Source: Alphaproteobacteria bacterium
GTDB taxonomy: Bacteria; Pseudomonadota; Alphaproteobacteria; Rhizobiales; Xanthobacteraceae
DNA length: 16,372 nucleotides
Reading direction: 5' to 3'
NCBI GenBank assembly: GCA_005884465.1
Contig: VAZH01000050.1
Coordinates: 1 to 16,372, forward strand
Part shown: in pieces, positions 7,348-15,083 of the stretch
How positions within the stretch are numbered: the first letter of the stretch is position 1
Layout of the letters: every line of letters begins with the position of its first letter
Notes under the pieces: generated by a model
The model's input: only the letters and a program-made list of their open reading frames with translations
Databases searched by the model: none
Told to the model about the DNA's origin: nothing
Program-made: the position numbers and the translations under genes

Positions 7348-8588
7348 TCAGGATGCGACGCCGGCGAGCGCAAGTACGGTATGCAGCAGCGTGTTGGCGC
7401 CGGAGGCGCAATCGGCCTGCGTTGCGTCCTCAATCTCGTTGTGGCTGATACCGTCCTTGCAGGGAACGAAGATCATTGCTGACGGTACGACGTTGGCGAG
7501 GTTGCAGGCGCGCCCGAAGTGATGCGGCGGTGACTGTAGCCCAGCGCCTTGGTGGCGCTCTCGACCGCGTCGACCAGTTTTGGGTTGAACACCGTCGGTT
7601 CCTTGCGCCAGATCGCATCGAGCGCGATCTCGACCCTGCGGCGGCCCGCGATTTCCGCAGCCGCGCTGCGCAAATCCTTGTCGATGGCATCGAGCGTTTC
7701 CGAAGCCGGGCTGCGAATATCGACGGTGAAGGCGATCTCGCCGGGGATCACGTTGCGGGAGGGAGCCGCAATCACGGCCTCGCCGACGGTGCCGACCGCG
7801 TTCGGACCATGGGCCTTCGCAATCCGCTCAACCGCCAGCACGAATTCCGACAACGCCGCCAGCGCGTCGCGGCGCAGCGGCATCGGCGTGGTGCCGGCAT
7901 GGCTTTCGAACCCGGTAACCTTGCCGTCGTACCAGACAATGCCCTGGCCGCGATCGACCACGCCGATGGTCTTGTTTTCGGCCTCCAGCAGCGGGCCTTG
8001 CTCGATGTGCAGTTCGACGAAGGCGCCGAACTTGCGCGCGCCGACGGCTTCGCTGCCGCGATAGCCGATGCTGTCGAGCGCTTCGCCTACCGTGACGCCG
8101 GCGGCATCACGCCGCGCCAGAATGTGCTCGGTGGTGTAATCGCCGGCATAGGCCGCCGACGCCATGGTCGCCGGCGCGAAGCGCGAGCCTTCCTCGTTGG
8201 TCCAGTTGACAATGCAGATCGGGGTTTCCGTCTCGATCCCGGCGTCGTTGAGCGTGCGGACGACCTCGAGCGCCGCCAGCGTGCCAAGCACGCCGTCGTA
8301 CTTGCCGCCGGTCGGCTGGGTATCGAGATGCGAGCCTAGGCCCACCGGCGGCTTTGACATGTCGCGGCCCTTGCGCAGGCCGAACATCGATCCCAATGCA
8401 TCGACATGCACTTCGAGGCCGGCGGCCTCGCACGCGCGGCGGAACCAGTCGCGCACCTGCTTGTCTTCCGGGCCGAGCGTCAGCCGCCGCACCCCGCCTT
8501 TCGGTGTGGCGCCGAATTTCGCGGTTTCGTGGATCGTGTCCCAGAGACGGGCGGAATCGATTTGCAGATTGGATGCGGCTTGGCGCAT
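7348..8588 (-). pseudogene. M20-family N-carbamoyl-amino-acid hydrolase / allantoate amidohydrolase, frameshifted
   Basis: A binuclear-metal amidohydrolase of the carbamoylase/allantoate amidohydrolase group, which releases ammonia and CO2 from ureido compounds. Metal ligands visible are His87 (SHLDT), Asp98 (KYDG), Glu133 (NEEGSRF) and His194 (HIEQG); the substrate-side block SHAGTTPMP is at 229-237. The frame is intact to Ala360 and then ends at 7473, giving 371 residues. In another frame the family C-terminus continues, ACNLANVVP...GISHNEIE...LALAGVAS, 53 codons to TGA at 7348-7350. The expected SGAGHDACNLA reads SGA then ACNLA: about 10 nt at 7509-7511, coding Gly-His-Asp, are missing. 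That His is a metal ligand in the family. The intact protein would be about 416 residues. As it stands it should be inactive. It follows the LysR gene by 24 bp. Confidence 0.88.
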
Positions 8589-8612
8589 GCGGCGGTTCCG
8601 GAGATTTACGGA

Positions 8613-9530
8613 TCAATGACGCGCCAAAAGCGGCGCGTCAACAGCGCGGTCTGATTCGGCAATCTTGACGGCGAGATCGGCCACCGCTTCGACCGCGACG
8701 GTGTCGGGAGCCGCGAGCCAGCTCGCGGAAAATGTCAGTGGTGGGATTTGCAGGTCGGTCGACAGCAACTGCAGCCGCCCATCCGCCATTTCGTTTTCGA
8801 CGATTGCCGTCGGGATCACCGCAATGCCTAGGCCTTCGATCGCCATATGCCGCACCGTCGCCAGCGACGTGCTGGCGTGCAGGCGCACCGGAGGAAGGTC
8901 GGGCCGGTTGAACAGCGAGCGCACGATTTCATAGGGCTGGGTTTTGCGCGTAAAGGTGATGATCGGAAATCTGGCCAGATCGCGCACCGTGAGCGTGCGC
9001 TTGCCGAGCCCGAGCAGAGGGCTTGCGAGAAAATCGACCGGATAGTCGCAGAGCAGCCGGTTGCGGATCGTTGAAACCGATAGCGGGCCGACCACGAAGG
9101 CGAGATCGATTTCCTGTGCCAGCAGACGGGTTCGCAAATTGGAGGTGATGTCGACTTCGATCTCCAGCGACAGGTTGGGATAGGCGGTGTTGACGCTCTT
9201 GATCAGCTGCGGCAGCCATGTGTGCACAATGGTCTCGGCAACGCCGAGACGAAGCACGCCCCGCATCGCCGAACGGTCGCCGACCGCCGCCATCATTTCG
9301 GATCGCATCCCGATCAGTTTCTCCGCGTAGACCATCATCTGCCGCCCGCTCGGCGTCGGCAGCACCATGCGCCGGTCGCGCTGCAACAGCTTGACGCCCA
9401 CCTCGCGCTCGAGCTGGGCGATGCGCTGGGAAATCGCGGGCTGGGTCGTATTGAGCTTCTGGGCCGCCCCCCGGAAGCTGCCGAGATTCACGACCCAGAG
9501 AAAAGTCTCGATTGCCTTGAAATCAGCCAT
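8613..9530 (-). CDS. LysR-family transcriptional regulator
   Basis: A 305-residue LysR-type regulator. The N-terminal winged helix-turn-helix (residues 1-60) begins MADFKAIETFLWVVNLGSF, with AAQKLNTTQPAISQRIAQLE as the HTH. The remaining effector-binding domain is of the periplasmic-binding-protein fold. The longer frame reaches 9578, but ATG at 9528-9530 matches the family start exactly and has AAGGCGG upstream. It is divergent from the DUF1445-liv operon and followed, with a 24-bp gap, by the M20 and hydroxyacid dehydrogenase genes. This is the classic arrangement of a LysR activator beside its targets; here it may drive both arms. The inducer is probably the imported compound or a breakdown product. 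Confidence 0.94.
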   Translation of the reverse strand: MADFKAIETFLWVVNLGSFRGAAQKLNTTQPAISQRIAQLEREVGVKLLQRDRRMVLPTPSGRQMMVYAEKLIGMRSEMMAAVGDRSAMRGVLRLGVAETIVHTWLPQLIKSVNTAYPNLSLEIEVDITSNLRTRLLAQEIDLAFVVGPLSVSTIRNRLLCDYPVDFLASPLLGLGKRTLTVRDLARFPIITFTRKTQPYEIVRSLFNRPDLPPVRLHASTSLATVRHMAIEGLGIAVIPTAIVENEMADGRLQLLSTDLQIPPLTFSASWLAAPDTVAVEAVADLAVKIAESDRAVDAPLLARH

Positions 9531-9549
9531 GCTGTGGCATCCGCCTTTG

Positions 9550-9590
9550 GATAAATTAATTTTATCGATCTTAATCAAAAACGACGATTA
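9550..9590. promoter_or_regulatory. Two LysR-type boxes in the divergent LysR / DUF1445-liv region
   Basis: Site 1: GATAAA (9550-9555) and TTTATC (9561-9566) form a perfect inverted repeat that contains T-N11-A (9552-9564). Site 2: TAATC (9572-9576) and GATTA (9586-9590), nine bases apart, contain ATC-N9-GAT and T-N11-A (9575-9587), the classic LysR box. A possible plus-strand -10, TATGAT, is at 9596-9601, so site 2 covers the -35 position of the DUF1445 promoter, as for an activator. The repeats are observed; binding is inferred. Confidence 0.6.
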
Positions 9591-9644
9591 GACATTATGA
9601 TAGGCCTGTGTGCTTCATTCGTCGAGGCAAATGAGGAGGTCGGG

Positions 9645-10469
9645 ATGACCAGCATGGCAAGGGCGGAGCGCCACTCAAATCCCGCAGCGATTGACTTATC
9701 GCCCAGCGTCGCAGCCCGTCACGCCTGCCGCGCCGGAACGGCCTCCAGCACCGCCGGCGTCGCGCCGGGATATGTGCAGGGCAATCTCGCTATCCTCCCG
9801 GAGAAGCTTGCGGCATCGTTTCACCGATTTTGCCAGCTCAACCCGAAACCTTGTCCGGTGATCGGTATGTCCGACGTCGGAGACCCGCGCATTCCCTCGC
9901 TCGGGATCGATCTCGACATCCGCACCGACCTGCCGCGTTATCGCGTCTGGCGCGACGGCGAGGTGGTGGAGGAGCCGACCGATATCATGGCGCATTGGCG
10001 CAACGATCTCGTCGCCTTCGTGCTCGGATGTTCGTTTTCATTCGAAGAAGCATTAATGGCGGACGACCTGCCGATCCGTCACATCGAGCGCAATGTGCGG
10101 GTGCCGATGTACCGTACCAATATCGCCTGCGCGGATTCCGGGCCGTTCGCCGGCCCGATGGTGGTGTCAATGCGGCCATTCAAGCCGGCGGACGCCATCC
10201 GCGCAGTGCAGATCACCTCGCGGTTCCCATCGGTGCATGGCGCGCCGATCCACCTCGGCCATCCGCATTCGATCGGGATCGCCGATATCGCAAAACCCGA
10301 CTACGGCGACCCGGTGCCGGTTGAAGCCGATGAGATTCCGGTATTCTGGGCGTGCGGCGTGACGCCGCAAGCGGTGATCGCGGCGGCGAAGCTGCCGTTT
10401 GCCATTACGCATGCCCCCTCGTTGATGCTGGTGACTGATCTCAAGAACAAGCAGCTTGCCGTTCTCTGA
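9645..10469 (+). CDS. DUF1445 family protein (putative hydro-lyase / D-glutamate cyclase-like)
   Basis: A 274-residue protein of the DUF1445 family. Conserved blocks visible are [10 protein letters not shown] (128-137), VPMYRTNI (153-160), GPMVVSMRP (170-178), GHPHSIGI (205-212) and [11 protein letters not shown] (232-242). Members are annotated as putative hydro-lyases, and a related domain in the mitochondrial D-glutamate cyclase converts D-glutamate to 5-oxoproline; the bacterial role is mostly unproven. The start is ATG at 9645, with AGGAGG at 9634-9639 five bases upstream; the open frame from 9597 has no family homology before it. Near the C-terminus [11 protein letters not shown] has Ser-Leu where, as I recall it, relatives have Gly plus a bulky residue. 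It is first in the transporter operon, 61 bp before the binding protein, suggesting it acts on the imported compound. Confidence 0.88.
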   Translation: MTSMARAERHSNPAAIDLSPSVAARHACRAGTASSTAGVAPGYVQGNLAILPEKLAASFHRFCQLNPKPCPVIGMSDVGDPRIPSLGIDLDIRTDLPRYRVWRDGEVVEEPTDIMAHWRNDLVAFVLGCSFSFEEALMADDLPIRHIERNVRVPMYRTNIACADSGPFAGPMVVSMRPFKPADAIRAVQITSRFPSVHGAPIHLGHPHSIGIADIAKPDYGDPVPVEADEIPVFWACGVTPQAVIAAAKLPFAITHAPSLMLVTDLKNKQLAVL

Positions 10470-10530
10470 GGCTTTACCGTAACCTTCAACCGTTCCATCG
10501 ATGAGCCGCCGCCAAATAGAGGATCCCTTG

Positions 10531-12390
10531 ATGACCATCACCCGCCGAAATGTCTTGCTTGGAGCCACCGCCACTGCTGCGCTATTGCCGATCGCGGGGC
10601 GCGCGCAAACGTCCGAAGTGGTGATCGGCGTGATCTATCCGCTGTCCGGCGCCAGCGCGCAGATCGGCGTCGATGCCCAGAAGGCGTTCGATACGGCGGC
10701 AGACATCGTCAACAAGAATTACGATTTCGAACTGCCGCTGGCGAAGGGCGAGGGGCTTCCGGGTCTGGGTGGCGCCAAAGTGCGCCTGGTCTTTGCCGAT
10801 CACCAGGCCGACCCGCAGAAGGGCCGTGCCGAGGCGGAGCGCCTGATCACCCAGGAAAAAGTCTGCGCCATCGTCGGCACCTATCAGAGCGCGGTCGCGG
10901 TCACCGTGAGCCAGATCTGCGAGCGCTACCAGGTTCCGTTCATTTCGGCCGACAACTCGTCGCCAAGCCTGCACCGTCGTGGCCTGAAGTTCTATTTCCG
11001 CGCCGCGCCGCATGACGAGATGTTCTCGACGGCGATGTTCGATTTCTTCGATGCGATGAAGAAGAAGGGCCAGAAGATCGAGACGCTGTCATTATTCCAC
11101 GAGGACACCATCTTCGGCACCGACTCCGCCAATGCGCAAACCAAGCTCGCCGCAGATCGCGGCTACAAGATTGTCGCCGACATCAAGTATCGCGCCAACT
11201 CGCCTTCATTGACCGCCGAGGTACAGCAGCTCAAGGCCGCCAATGCCGACGTGCTGATGCCGTCGAGCTATACGACGGACGGTATCCTGCTTGTCAAAAC
11301 CATGGCTGAACTCGGCTACAAGCCAAAGAGCATTGTCGCCCAGGACGCCGGCTTCTCCGAAAAAGCATTGTACGACGCAGTCGGCGACAAGGTCGAAGGC
11401 GTTATTTCACGCGGCAGCTTCTCGCTCGATCTCGCGGCCAAGCGGCCGATGGTCGGCAAGATCAATGCCATGTACAAGGAGAAGTCCGGCAAGGACTTCA
11501 ACGACTATTCGTCACGCCAGTTCATGGGTCTGATCGTGATGGCCGATGCCATCAACCGTGCCAAATCCACCGACGGCGACAAGATTCGCGAAGCGCTGGT
11601 GGCGACAGACTTGCCGGGCGAGCAGACGATCATGCCCTGGAAGCGGGTGAAGTTCGACGAGATGGGCCAGAACAACGACGCCGATCCGGTGCTGCTGCAA
11701 TATGTCGGTGGCAAGTTCGTCACCATCTTCCCGGCCGACTCCGCCAATGCGCAAACCAAGCTCGCCGCAGATCGCGGCTACAAGATTGTCGCCGACATCA
11801 AGTATCGCGCCAACTCGCCTTCATTGACCGCCGAGGTACAGCAGCTCAAGGCCGCCAATGCCGACGTGCTGATGCCGTCGAGCTATACGACGGACGGTAT
11901 CCTGCTTGTCAAAACCATGGCTGAACTCGGCTACAAGCCAAAGAGCATTGTCGCCCAGGACGCCGGCTTCTCCGAAAAAGCATTGTACGACGCAGTCGGC
12001 GACAAGGTCGAAGGCGTTATTTCACGCGGCAGCTTCTCGCTCGATCTCGCGGCCAAGCGGCCGATGGTCGGCAAGATCAATGCCATGTACAAGGAGAAGT
12101 CCGGCAAGGACTTCAACGACTATTCGTCACGCCAGTTCATGGGTCTGATCGTGATGGCCGATGCCATCAACCGTGCCAAATCCACCGACGGCGACAAGAT
12201 TCGCGAAGCGCTGGTGGCGACAGACTTGCCGGGCGAGCAGACGATCATGCCCTGGAAGCGGGTGAAGTTCGACGAGATGGGCCAGAACAACGACGCCGAT
12301 CCGGTGCTGCTGCAATATGTCGGTGGCAAGTTCGTCACCATCTTCCCGGCGCAGGCCGCCGTCGCCGAGGCCGTCTGGCCGATGAAGTAA
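10531..12390 (+). CDS. HAAT-type ABC transporter substrate-binding protein with internal duplication
   Basis: A periplasmic LivK-type binding protein that would feed the LivHMGF transporter. The start is ATG at 10531 with AGAGGA at 10518-10523. The N-terminus has a twin-arginine-like signal (TRRNVLLGA, hydrophobic stretch, probable cleavage after GRA at residue 25). The type-1 binding fold begins VVIGVIYPLSGASAQIG. The frame encodes 619 residues, against about 400-420 for the family. Residues 198-402 are repeated exactly as 403-607, encoded by a 615-bp tandem duplication; without it the protein would be 414 residues. The repeated part is most of lobe 2 plus the C-terminal return to lobe 1, so it is doubtful that the product folds into a working clamp. 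The ligand is probably an amino acid or related small amide (inference). Confidence 0.93.
   Translation: MTITRRNVLLGATATAALLPIAGRAQTSEVVIGVIYPLSGASAQIGVDAQKAFDTAADIVNKNYDFELPLAKGEGLPGLGGAKVRLVFADHQADPQKGRAEAERLITQEKVCAIVGTYQSAVAVTVSQICERYQVPFISADNSSPSLHRRGLKFYFRAAPHDEMFSTAMFDFFDAMKKKGQKIETLSLFHEDTIFGTDSANAQTKLAADRGYKIVADIKYRANSPSLTAEVQQLKAANADVLMPSSYTTDGILLVKTMAELGYKPKSIVAQDAGFSEKALYDAVGDKVEGVISRGSFSLDLAAKRPMVGKINAMYKEKSGKDFNDYSSRQFMGLIVMADAINRAKSTDGDKIREALVATDLPGEQTIMPWKRVKFDEMGQNNDADPVLLQYVGGKFVTIFPADSANAQTKLAADRGYKIVADIKYRANSPSLTAEVQQLKAANADVLMPSSYTTDGILLVKTMAELGYKPKSIVAQDAGFSEKALYDAVGDKVEGVISRGSFSLDLAAKRPMVGKINAMYKEKSGKDFNDYSSRQFMGLIVMADAINRAKSTDGDKIREALVATDLPGEQTIMPWKRVKFDEMGQNNDADPVLLQYVGGKFVTIFPAQAAVAEAVWPMK
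11120..12350 (+). repeat. Perfect 615-bp in-frame tandem duplication inside the binding-protein gene
   Basis: Unit 1 (11120-11734) is followed directly by unit 2 (11735-12349), and the match extends one more base (11735 equals 12350). I found no mismatch between the copies, and identical antisense and out-of-frame ORFs appear in each. The length is 205 codons, so the frame is kept. The breakpoints share only a single C, which points to illegitimate joining and not homologous recombination between pre-existing repeats. Zero divergence means a very recent event or an assembly artefact. Confidence 0.95.
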
Positions 12391-12422
12391 AGTGCGATGT
12401 GCGCGTCACACCGCGGCGCGCG

Positions 12423-12518
12423 CCCTCATCCTGAGGAGCGGGCGAAGCCCGCGTCTCGAAGGACGAGGGCGGTTACATCCTTCGAGACGCGCGCGAGTGC
12501 GCGCTCCTCAGGATGAGG
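12423..12518. repeat. Intergenic palindromic repeat, type B pair, inside the liv operon
   Basis: CCTCATCCTGAGGAGCGGGC, a short loop, then GCGTCTCGAAGGACGAGG, followed by the inverted half CATCCTTCGAGACGCGCGC to GCTCCTCAGGATGAGG. It lies between the binding-protein stop (12390) and livH start (12541), 22 bases before livH. A stable stem here could protect the upstream mRNA or cut read-through, giving more binding protein than permease. Confidence 0.8.
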
Positions 12519-12540
12519 TCATTGCCTGGGGGGAATACCT

Positions 12541-13391
12541 GTGACAGCCGAGACCATTATCCAGAGCCTCGCCAGCGGCCTCTTGATGGGGCTACTCTAC
12601 GGCCTGATCGCGGTCGGCCTTGCGCTGATCTTCGGCCTGATGGACGTGGTGAACTTCGCCCACGGCGAATTCCTCATGATCGCCATGTACGCGACGTTCT
12701 TTCTGTTCGCGTTCTTCGCGCTCGATCCATTGCTGTCGGCGCCACTGGTCGCGGCGGCGCTGTTCTTGTTCGGCGCCGTGGTCTATCTCCTGGTCGTGCG
12801 CTTCGCGGTCAGGGCGAAGGCCAATGCCGGCATGGTGCAGATTTTTTCGACCTTCGGGCTCGCCATCGTGATGCGCGGCTTCGCGCAGTTTTTCTTCACG
12901 CCGGACTATCGCAGCGTCACGCATTCATGGCTTGGCGGCAAAACCGTGTCGATTGCCGGCATTTTCCTGCCGGTGCCGCAATTGGTCGGCGCGCTGGTGT
13001 CGATCGCGGCATTTGTCGCGCTGTATTTCTTCATCAACCGCACCGATTTTGGCCGCGCCCTTGAGGCGACCCGCGAGGACGCCGGGGCGGTGGCGCTGGT
13101 CGGCATCGACAAGAACAGGGTATTCGCGCTGGGCTGGGGCCTCGGCGCGGCGCTGGTGGGGCTTGCCGGCGCGATCATGGCGATATTCTTCTACATCTAT
13201 CCCGACGTCGGCGCGTGGCACTGGGCGGCTTCGGCAGCGTGTTCGGTGCGTTTGCCGGCGGCATCCTCGTCGGTCTGGTCGAAGCCTCCACCGCATTGAT
13301 CCTGCCACCGTCGTTGAAGTCGGTTGGCATCTATGCGGTCTATCTATTGGTGGTGTTCGTCCGGCCGCGCGGCCTGTTCGGATCGATCTGA
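12541..13391 (+). pseudogene. livH: LivH-type ABC transporter permease, frameshifted by a short deletion
   Basis: One of two inner-membrane permease subunits of the HAAT transporter. The start is GTG at 12541 after a GGGGGGA ribosome-binding site (12528-12534). The N-terminal part is typical, with hydrophobic helices, GLALIFGLMDVVNFAHGEF early on and the cytoplasmic EATREDAGAVALVGID loop that contacts the ATPases. After YPDVGA (Ala225) the frame shifts and ends at 13299 with 27 unrelated residues, 252 in all. The proper C-terminus resumes in another frame at 13215, VALGGFGSVFGAFAGGILVGL through RPRGLFGSI to TGA at 13389-13391. Compared with relatives about 28 nt are missing; the frames prove 1 mod 3. 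The intact protein would be about 292 residues. The gene end overlaps the livM start (TGATG), as in an ordinary operon. Confidence 0.88.
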
Positions 13392-14371
13392 TGGATACGA
13401 GCTTTGCCCAGCGCCGCCGCCGCGATTTGATCGTGGCCGTGTGTCTGGCGGCGATCGCCGCGCTGGTGCCGCTGTTCGTGAAAGACGTCTACGTCCAGAA
13501 CATCATGGTCCTGACGCTGATGTACGCGGCGTTGTCGCAGAGCTGGAACATCCTCAGTGGCTATTGCGGGCAAATCTCGCTCGGGCATGCGCTGTATTTC
13601 GGGCTCGGCGCCTACACGACCGCACTTCTGTTCACCAAATTCGGCGTGCTGCCGTGGTTCGGCATGCTCGGCGGCGGCCTGATATCGGCCGCCATCGCGA
13701 TGGCGCTCGGCTATCCCTGTTTCCGCCTGCGCGGCCATTACTTCGTCATCGCCACCATCGTCATTGCCGAGATCGCGCTGCTCCTGTTCCAGAACTGGGA
13801 TTGGGCCGGCGCCGCGCTCGGCATCGATATTCCCATCCGCCGCGACAGCTGGCTCACCTTCCAGTTCACGCGCAGCAAGCTGCCCTATTTCTACTTCGCG
13901 CTGGTGCTGGCGTGCGTCGCCTGGCTCGTGACCTGGTGGCTGGAAGATTCCAAGTGGGGCTACTGGTGGCGTGCGGTGAAGGACAATCCGGACGCCGCCG
14001 AAAGCCTCGGCGTGGTCGTGTTCAATTCCAAGATGGGCGCCGCGGCGGTCTCGGCCTTCCTCACCGCGGTCGGCGGCAGCTTCTATGCGCAGTTCGTGTC
14101 CTATATCGATCCTGAAAGCGTCATGGGCTTCCAGTTCTCGCTGCTGATGGCATTGCCCGCGGTGCTCGGCGGCATCGGCACGTTGTGGGGGCCGGTGCTC
14201 GGTGCCGTCATCCTGATCCCGCTCACCGAACTCACGCGTTCCTTTATCGGCGGCTCCGGCCGCGGCGTCGACCTGATCGTCTATGGCGCGCTGATCGTGC
14301 TGATCTCGCTGGCGCGGCCGGAAGGGTTGGTCGGACTGTTCTCGCGCCGGCGCAAGGGAGCGGTCCGATGA
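13391..14371 (+). CDS. livM: LivM-type ABC transporter permease
   Basis: The second inner-membrane permease of the HAAT transporter, 326 residues and intact. The N-terminal helix is IVAVCLAAIAALVPLFV, followed by the conserved SWNILSGYCGQISLGHALYFGLGAY block. The cytoplasmic loop WWRAVKDNPDAAESLGV is the EAA-like contact with the ATPases, and the C-terminal half has AVLGGIGTLWGPVLGAV. The ATG at 13391 overlaps the livH stop by one base. An upstream-extended open frame from 12932 is only antisense-free shadow of livH in another frame and has no family homology. Its stop overlaps the livG start (ATGA). It would pair with LivH, which is broken here, so a working channel from this locus is unlikely unless LivH is supplied elsewhere. 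Confidence 0.95.
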   Translation: MDTSFAQRRRRDLIVAVCLAAIAALVPLFVKDVYVQNIMVLTLMYAALSQSWNILSGYCGQISLGHALYFGLGAYTTALLFTKFGVLPWFGMLGGGLISAAIAMALGYPCFRLRGHYFVIATIVIAEIALLLFQNWDWAGAALGIDIPIRRDSWLTFQFTRSKLPYFYFALVLACVAWLVTWWLEDSKWGYWWRAVKDNPDAAESLGVVVFNSKMGAAAVSAFLTAVGGSFYAQFVSYIDPESVMGFQFSLLMALPAVLGGIGTLWGPVLGAVILIPLTELTRSFIGGSGRGVDLIVYGALIVLISLARPEGLVGLFSRRRKGAVR

Positions 14372-15083
14372 CATTGTTGCTGGAAACCCGCGGCGTCTGG
14401 CAACGTTTCGGCGGCCTGATCGCCAATAGCGATATCTCGATTTCGGTCGGACGCGGCGAGATCGTCGGGCTGATCGGTCCCAAACGCTGTTCAATCTGAT
14501 CGCCGGCGTGCTGCCGCCGACGCAAGGCTCGATTTGGTTCGACGGTGAAGACGTCACCGCGCTGCCGGCGGCGGAGCGCTGCCAGCGCGGCATCGCGCGC
14601 ACCTTCCAGGTCGTGAAAAGTTTCGAGACCATGACGGTCATCGATAACGTCATCGTTGGCGCGCTGGTCCGCACCACCGTGATGCGCGAGGCGCGCCGCA
14701 AAGCCCACGACGTGCTGGAATTTGCCGGCCTCGCCGCGCGCGCCGACGCGCTCGCCAGCGAGTTGATCCCGTCGGAAAAGCGCCGGCTCGAGGTTGCGCG
14801 CGCGCTCGCGACCGAACCGAAACTGCTGCTGCTCGACGAAGTGCTCACCGGCCTGACGCCGAGCGAGGCGCAGAGCGGCGTCGAACTGGTGCGAAAAGTG
14901 CGCGCTACCGGCGTCACCGTTCTGATGGTCGAGCACGTCATGGAGATCGTGATGCCGCTGGTTGACCGCGCCATCGTGCTCGATCTCGGCAAGGTGCTGG
15001 TCGAGGGCAAGCCTGCCGACATCGTTCGCGATCCGAAAGTCATCAGCGCCTATCTTGGGGATCGTCATGCTGTCGGGGCGTGA
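14368..15083 (+). pseudogene. livG: LivG-type ABC transporter ATPase, Walker A deleted and frameshifted
   Basis: A cytoplasmic ATPase subunit of the HAAT transporter. The ATG at 14368 overlaps the livM stop. Residues 1-38 read normally (QRFGGLIANSDISISVGRGEIVGLIGP); then the frame leaves the family sequence at 14482 and stops within a few codons at 14497-14499. The rest resumes at 14484 in another frame as TLFNLIAGVLPPTQG and runs to TGA at 15081-15083. That part has the Q-loop region RTFQVVKSFETMTV, a divergent signature (ELIPSEKRRLEVARAL), Walker B LLLLDEVLTGL and the switch histidine in VEHVM. Between GP and TL the P-loop NGAGKT is missing: about 16 nt deleted. A downstream start such as 14508 would give an ATPase without Walker A. 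Intact length would be about 243 residues. Confidence 0.9.

Noticed and set aside
9597..9644. Earlier start of the DUF1445 gene at 9597
   Set aside because: No ribosome-binding site there and the extra 16 residues overlap the promoter region; AGGAGG sits five bases before the ATG at 9645.
11120..12350. Intein or inserted domain in the binding protein
   Set aside because: The extra 205 residues are an exact copy of the protein's own sequence, with no splicing motifs.
13206..13225. Programmed ribosomal frameshift in livH or livG
   Set aside because: No slippery heptamer or downstream structure is visible, and family residues are missing at the junctions, so a frameshift alone would not restore the proteins.
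12932..13390. N-terminal extension of livM into livH
   Set aside because: Out-of-frame reading of livH; the extension is Arg/Ser/Cys-rich and livM homology starts at the ATG at 13391, which overlaps the livH stop in the usual way.
13340..15043. 567-codon open frame on the minus strand across livM and livG
   Set aside because: Low-complexity Arg/Ser-rich translation, antisense to well-defined ABC transporter genes. It stays open across the livG deletion only because it is in an unrelated frame.
14962..15066. Upstream extension of livF
   Set aside because: It reads livG in a different frame; family homology begins at the ATG at 15067.
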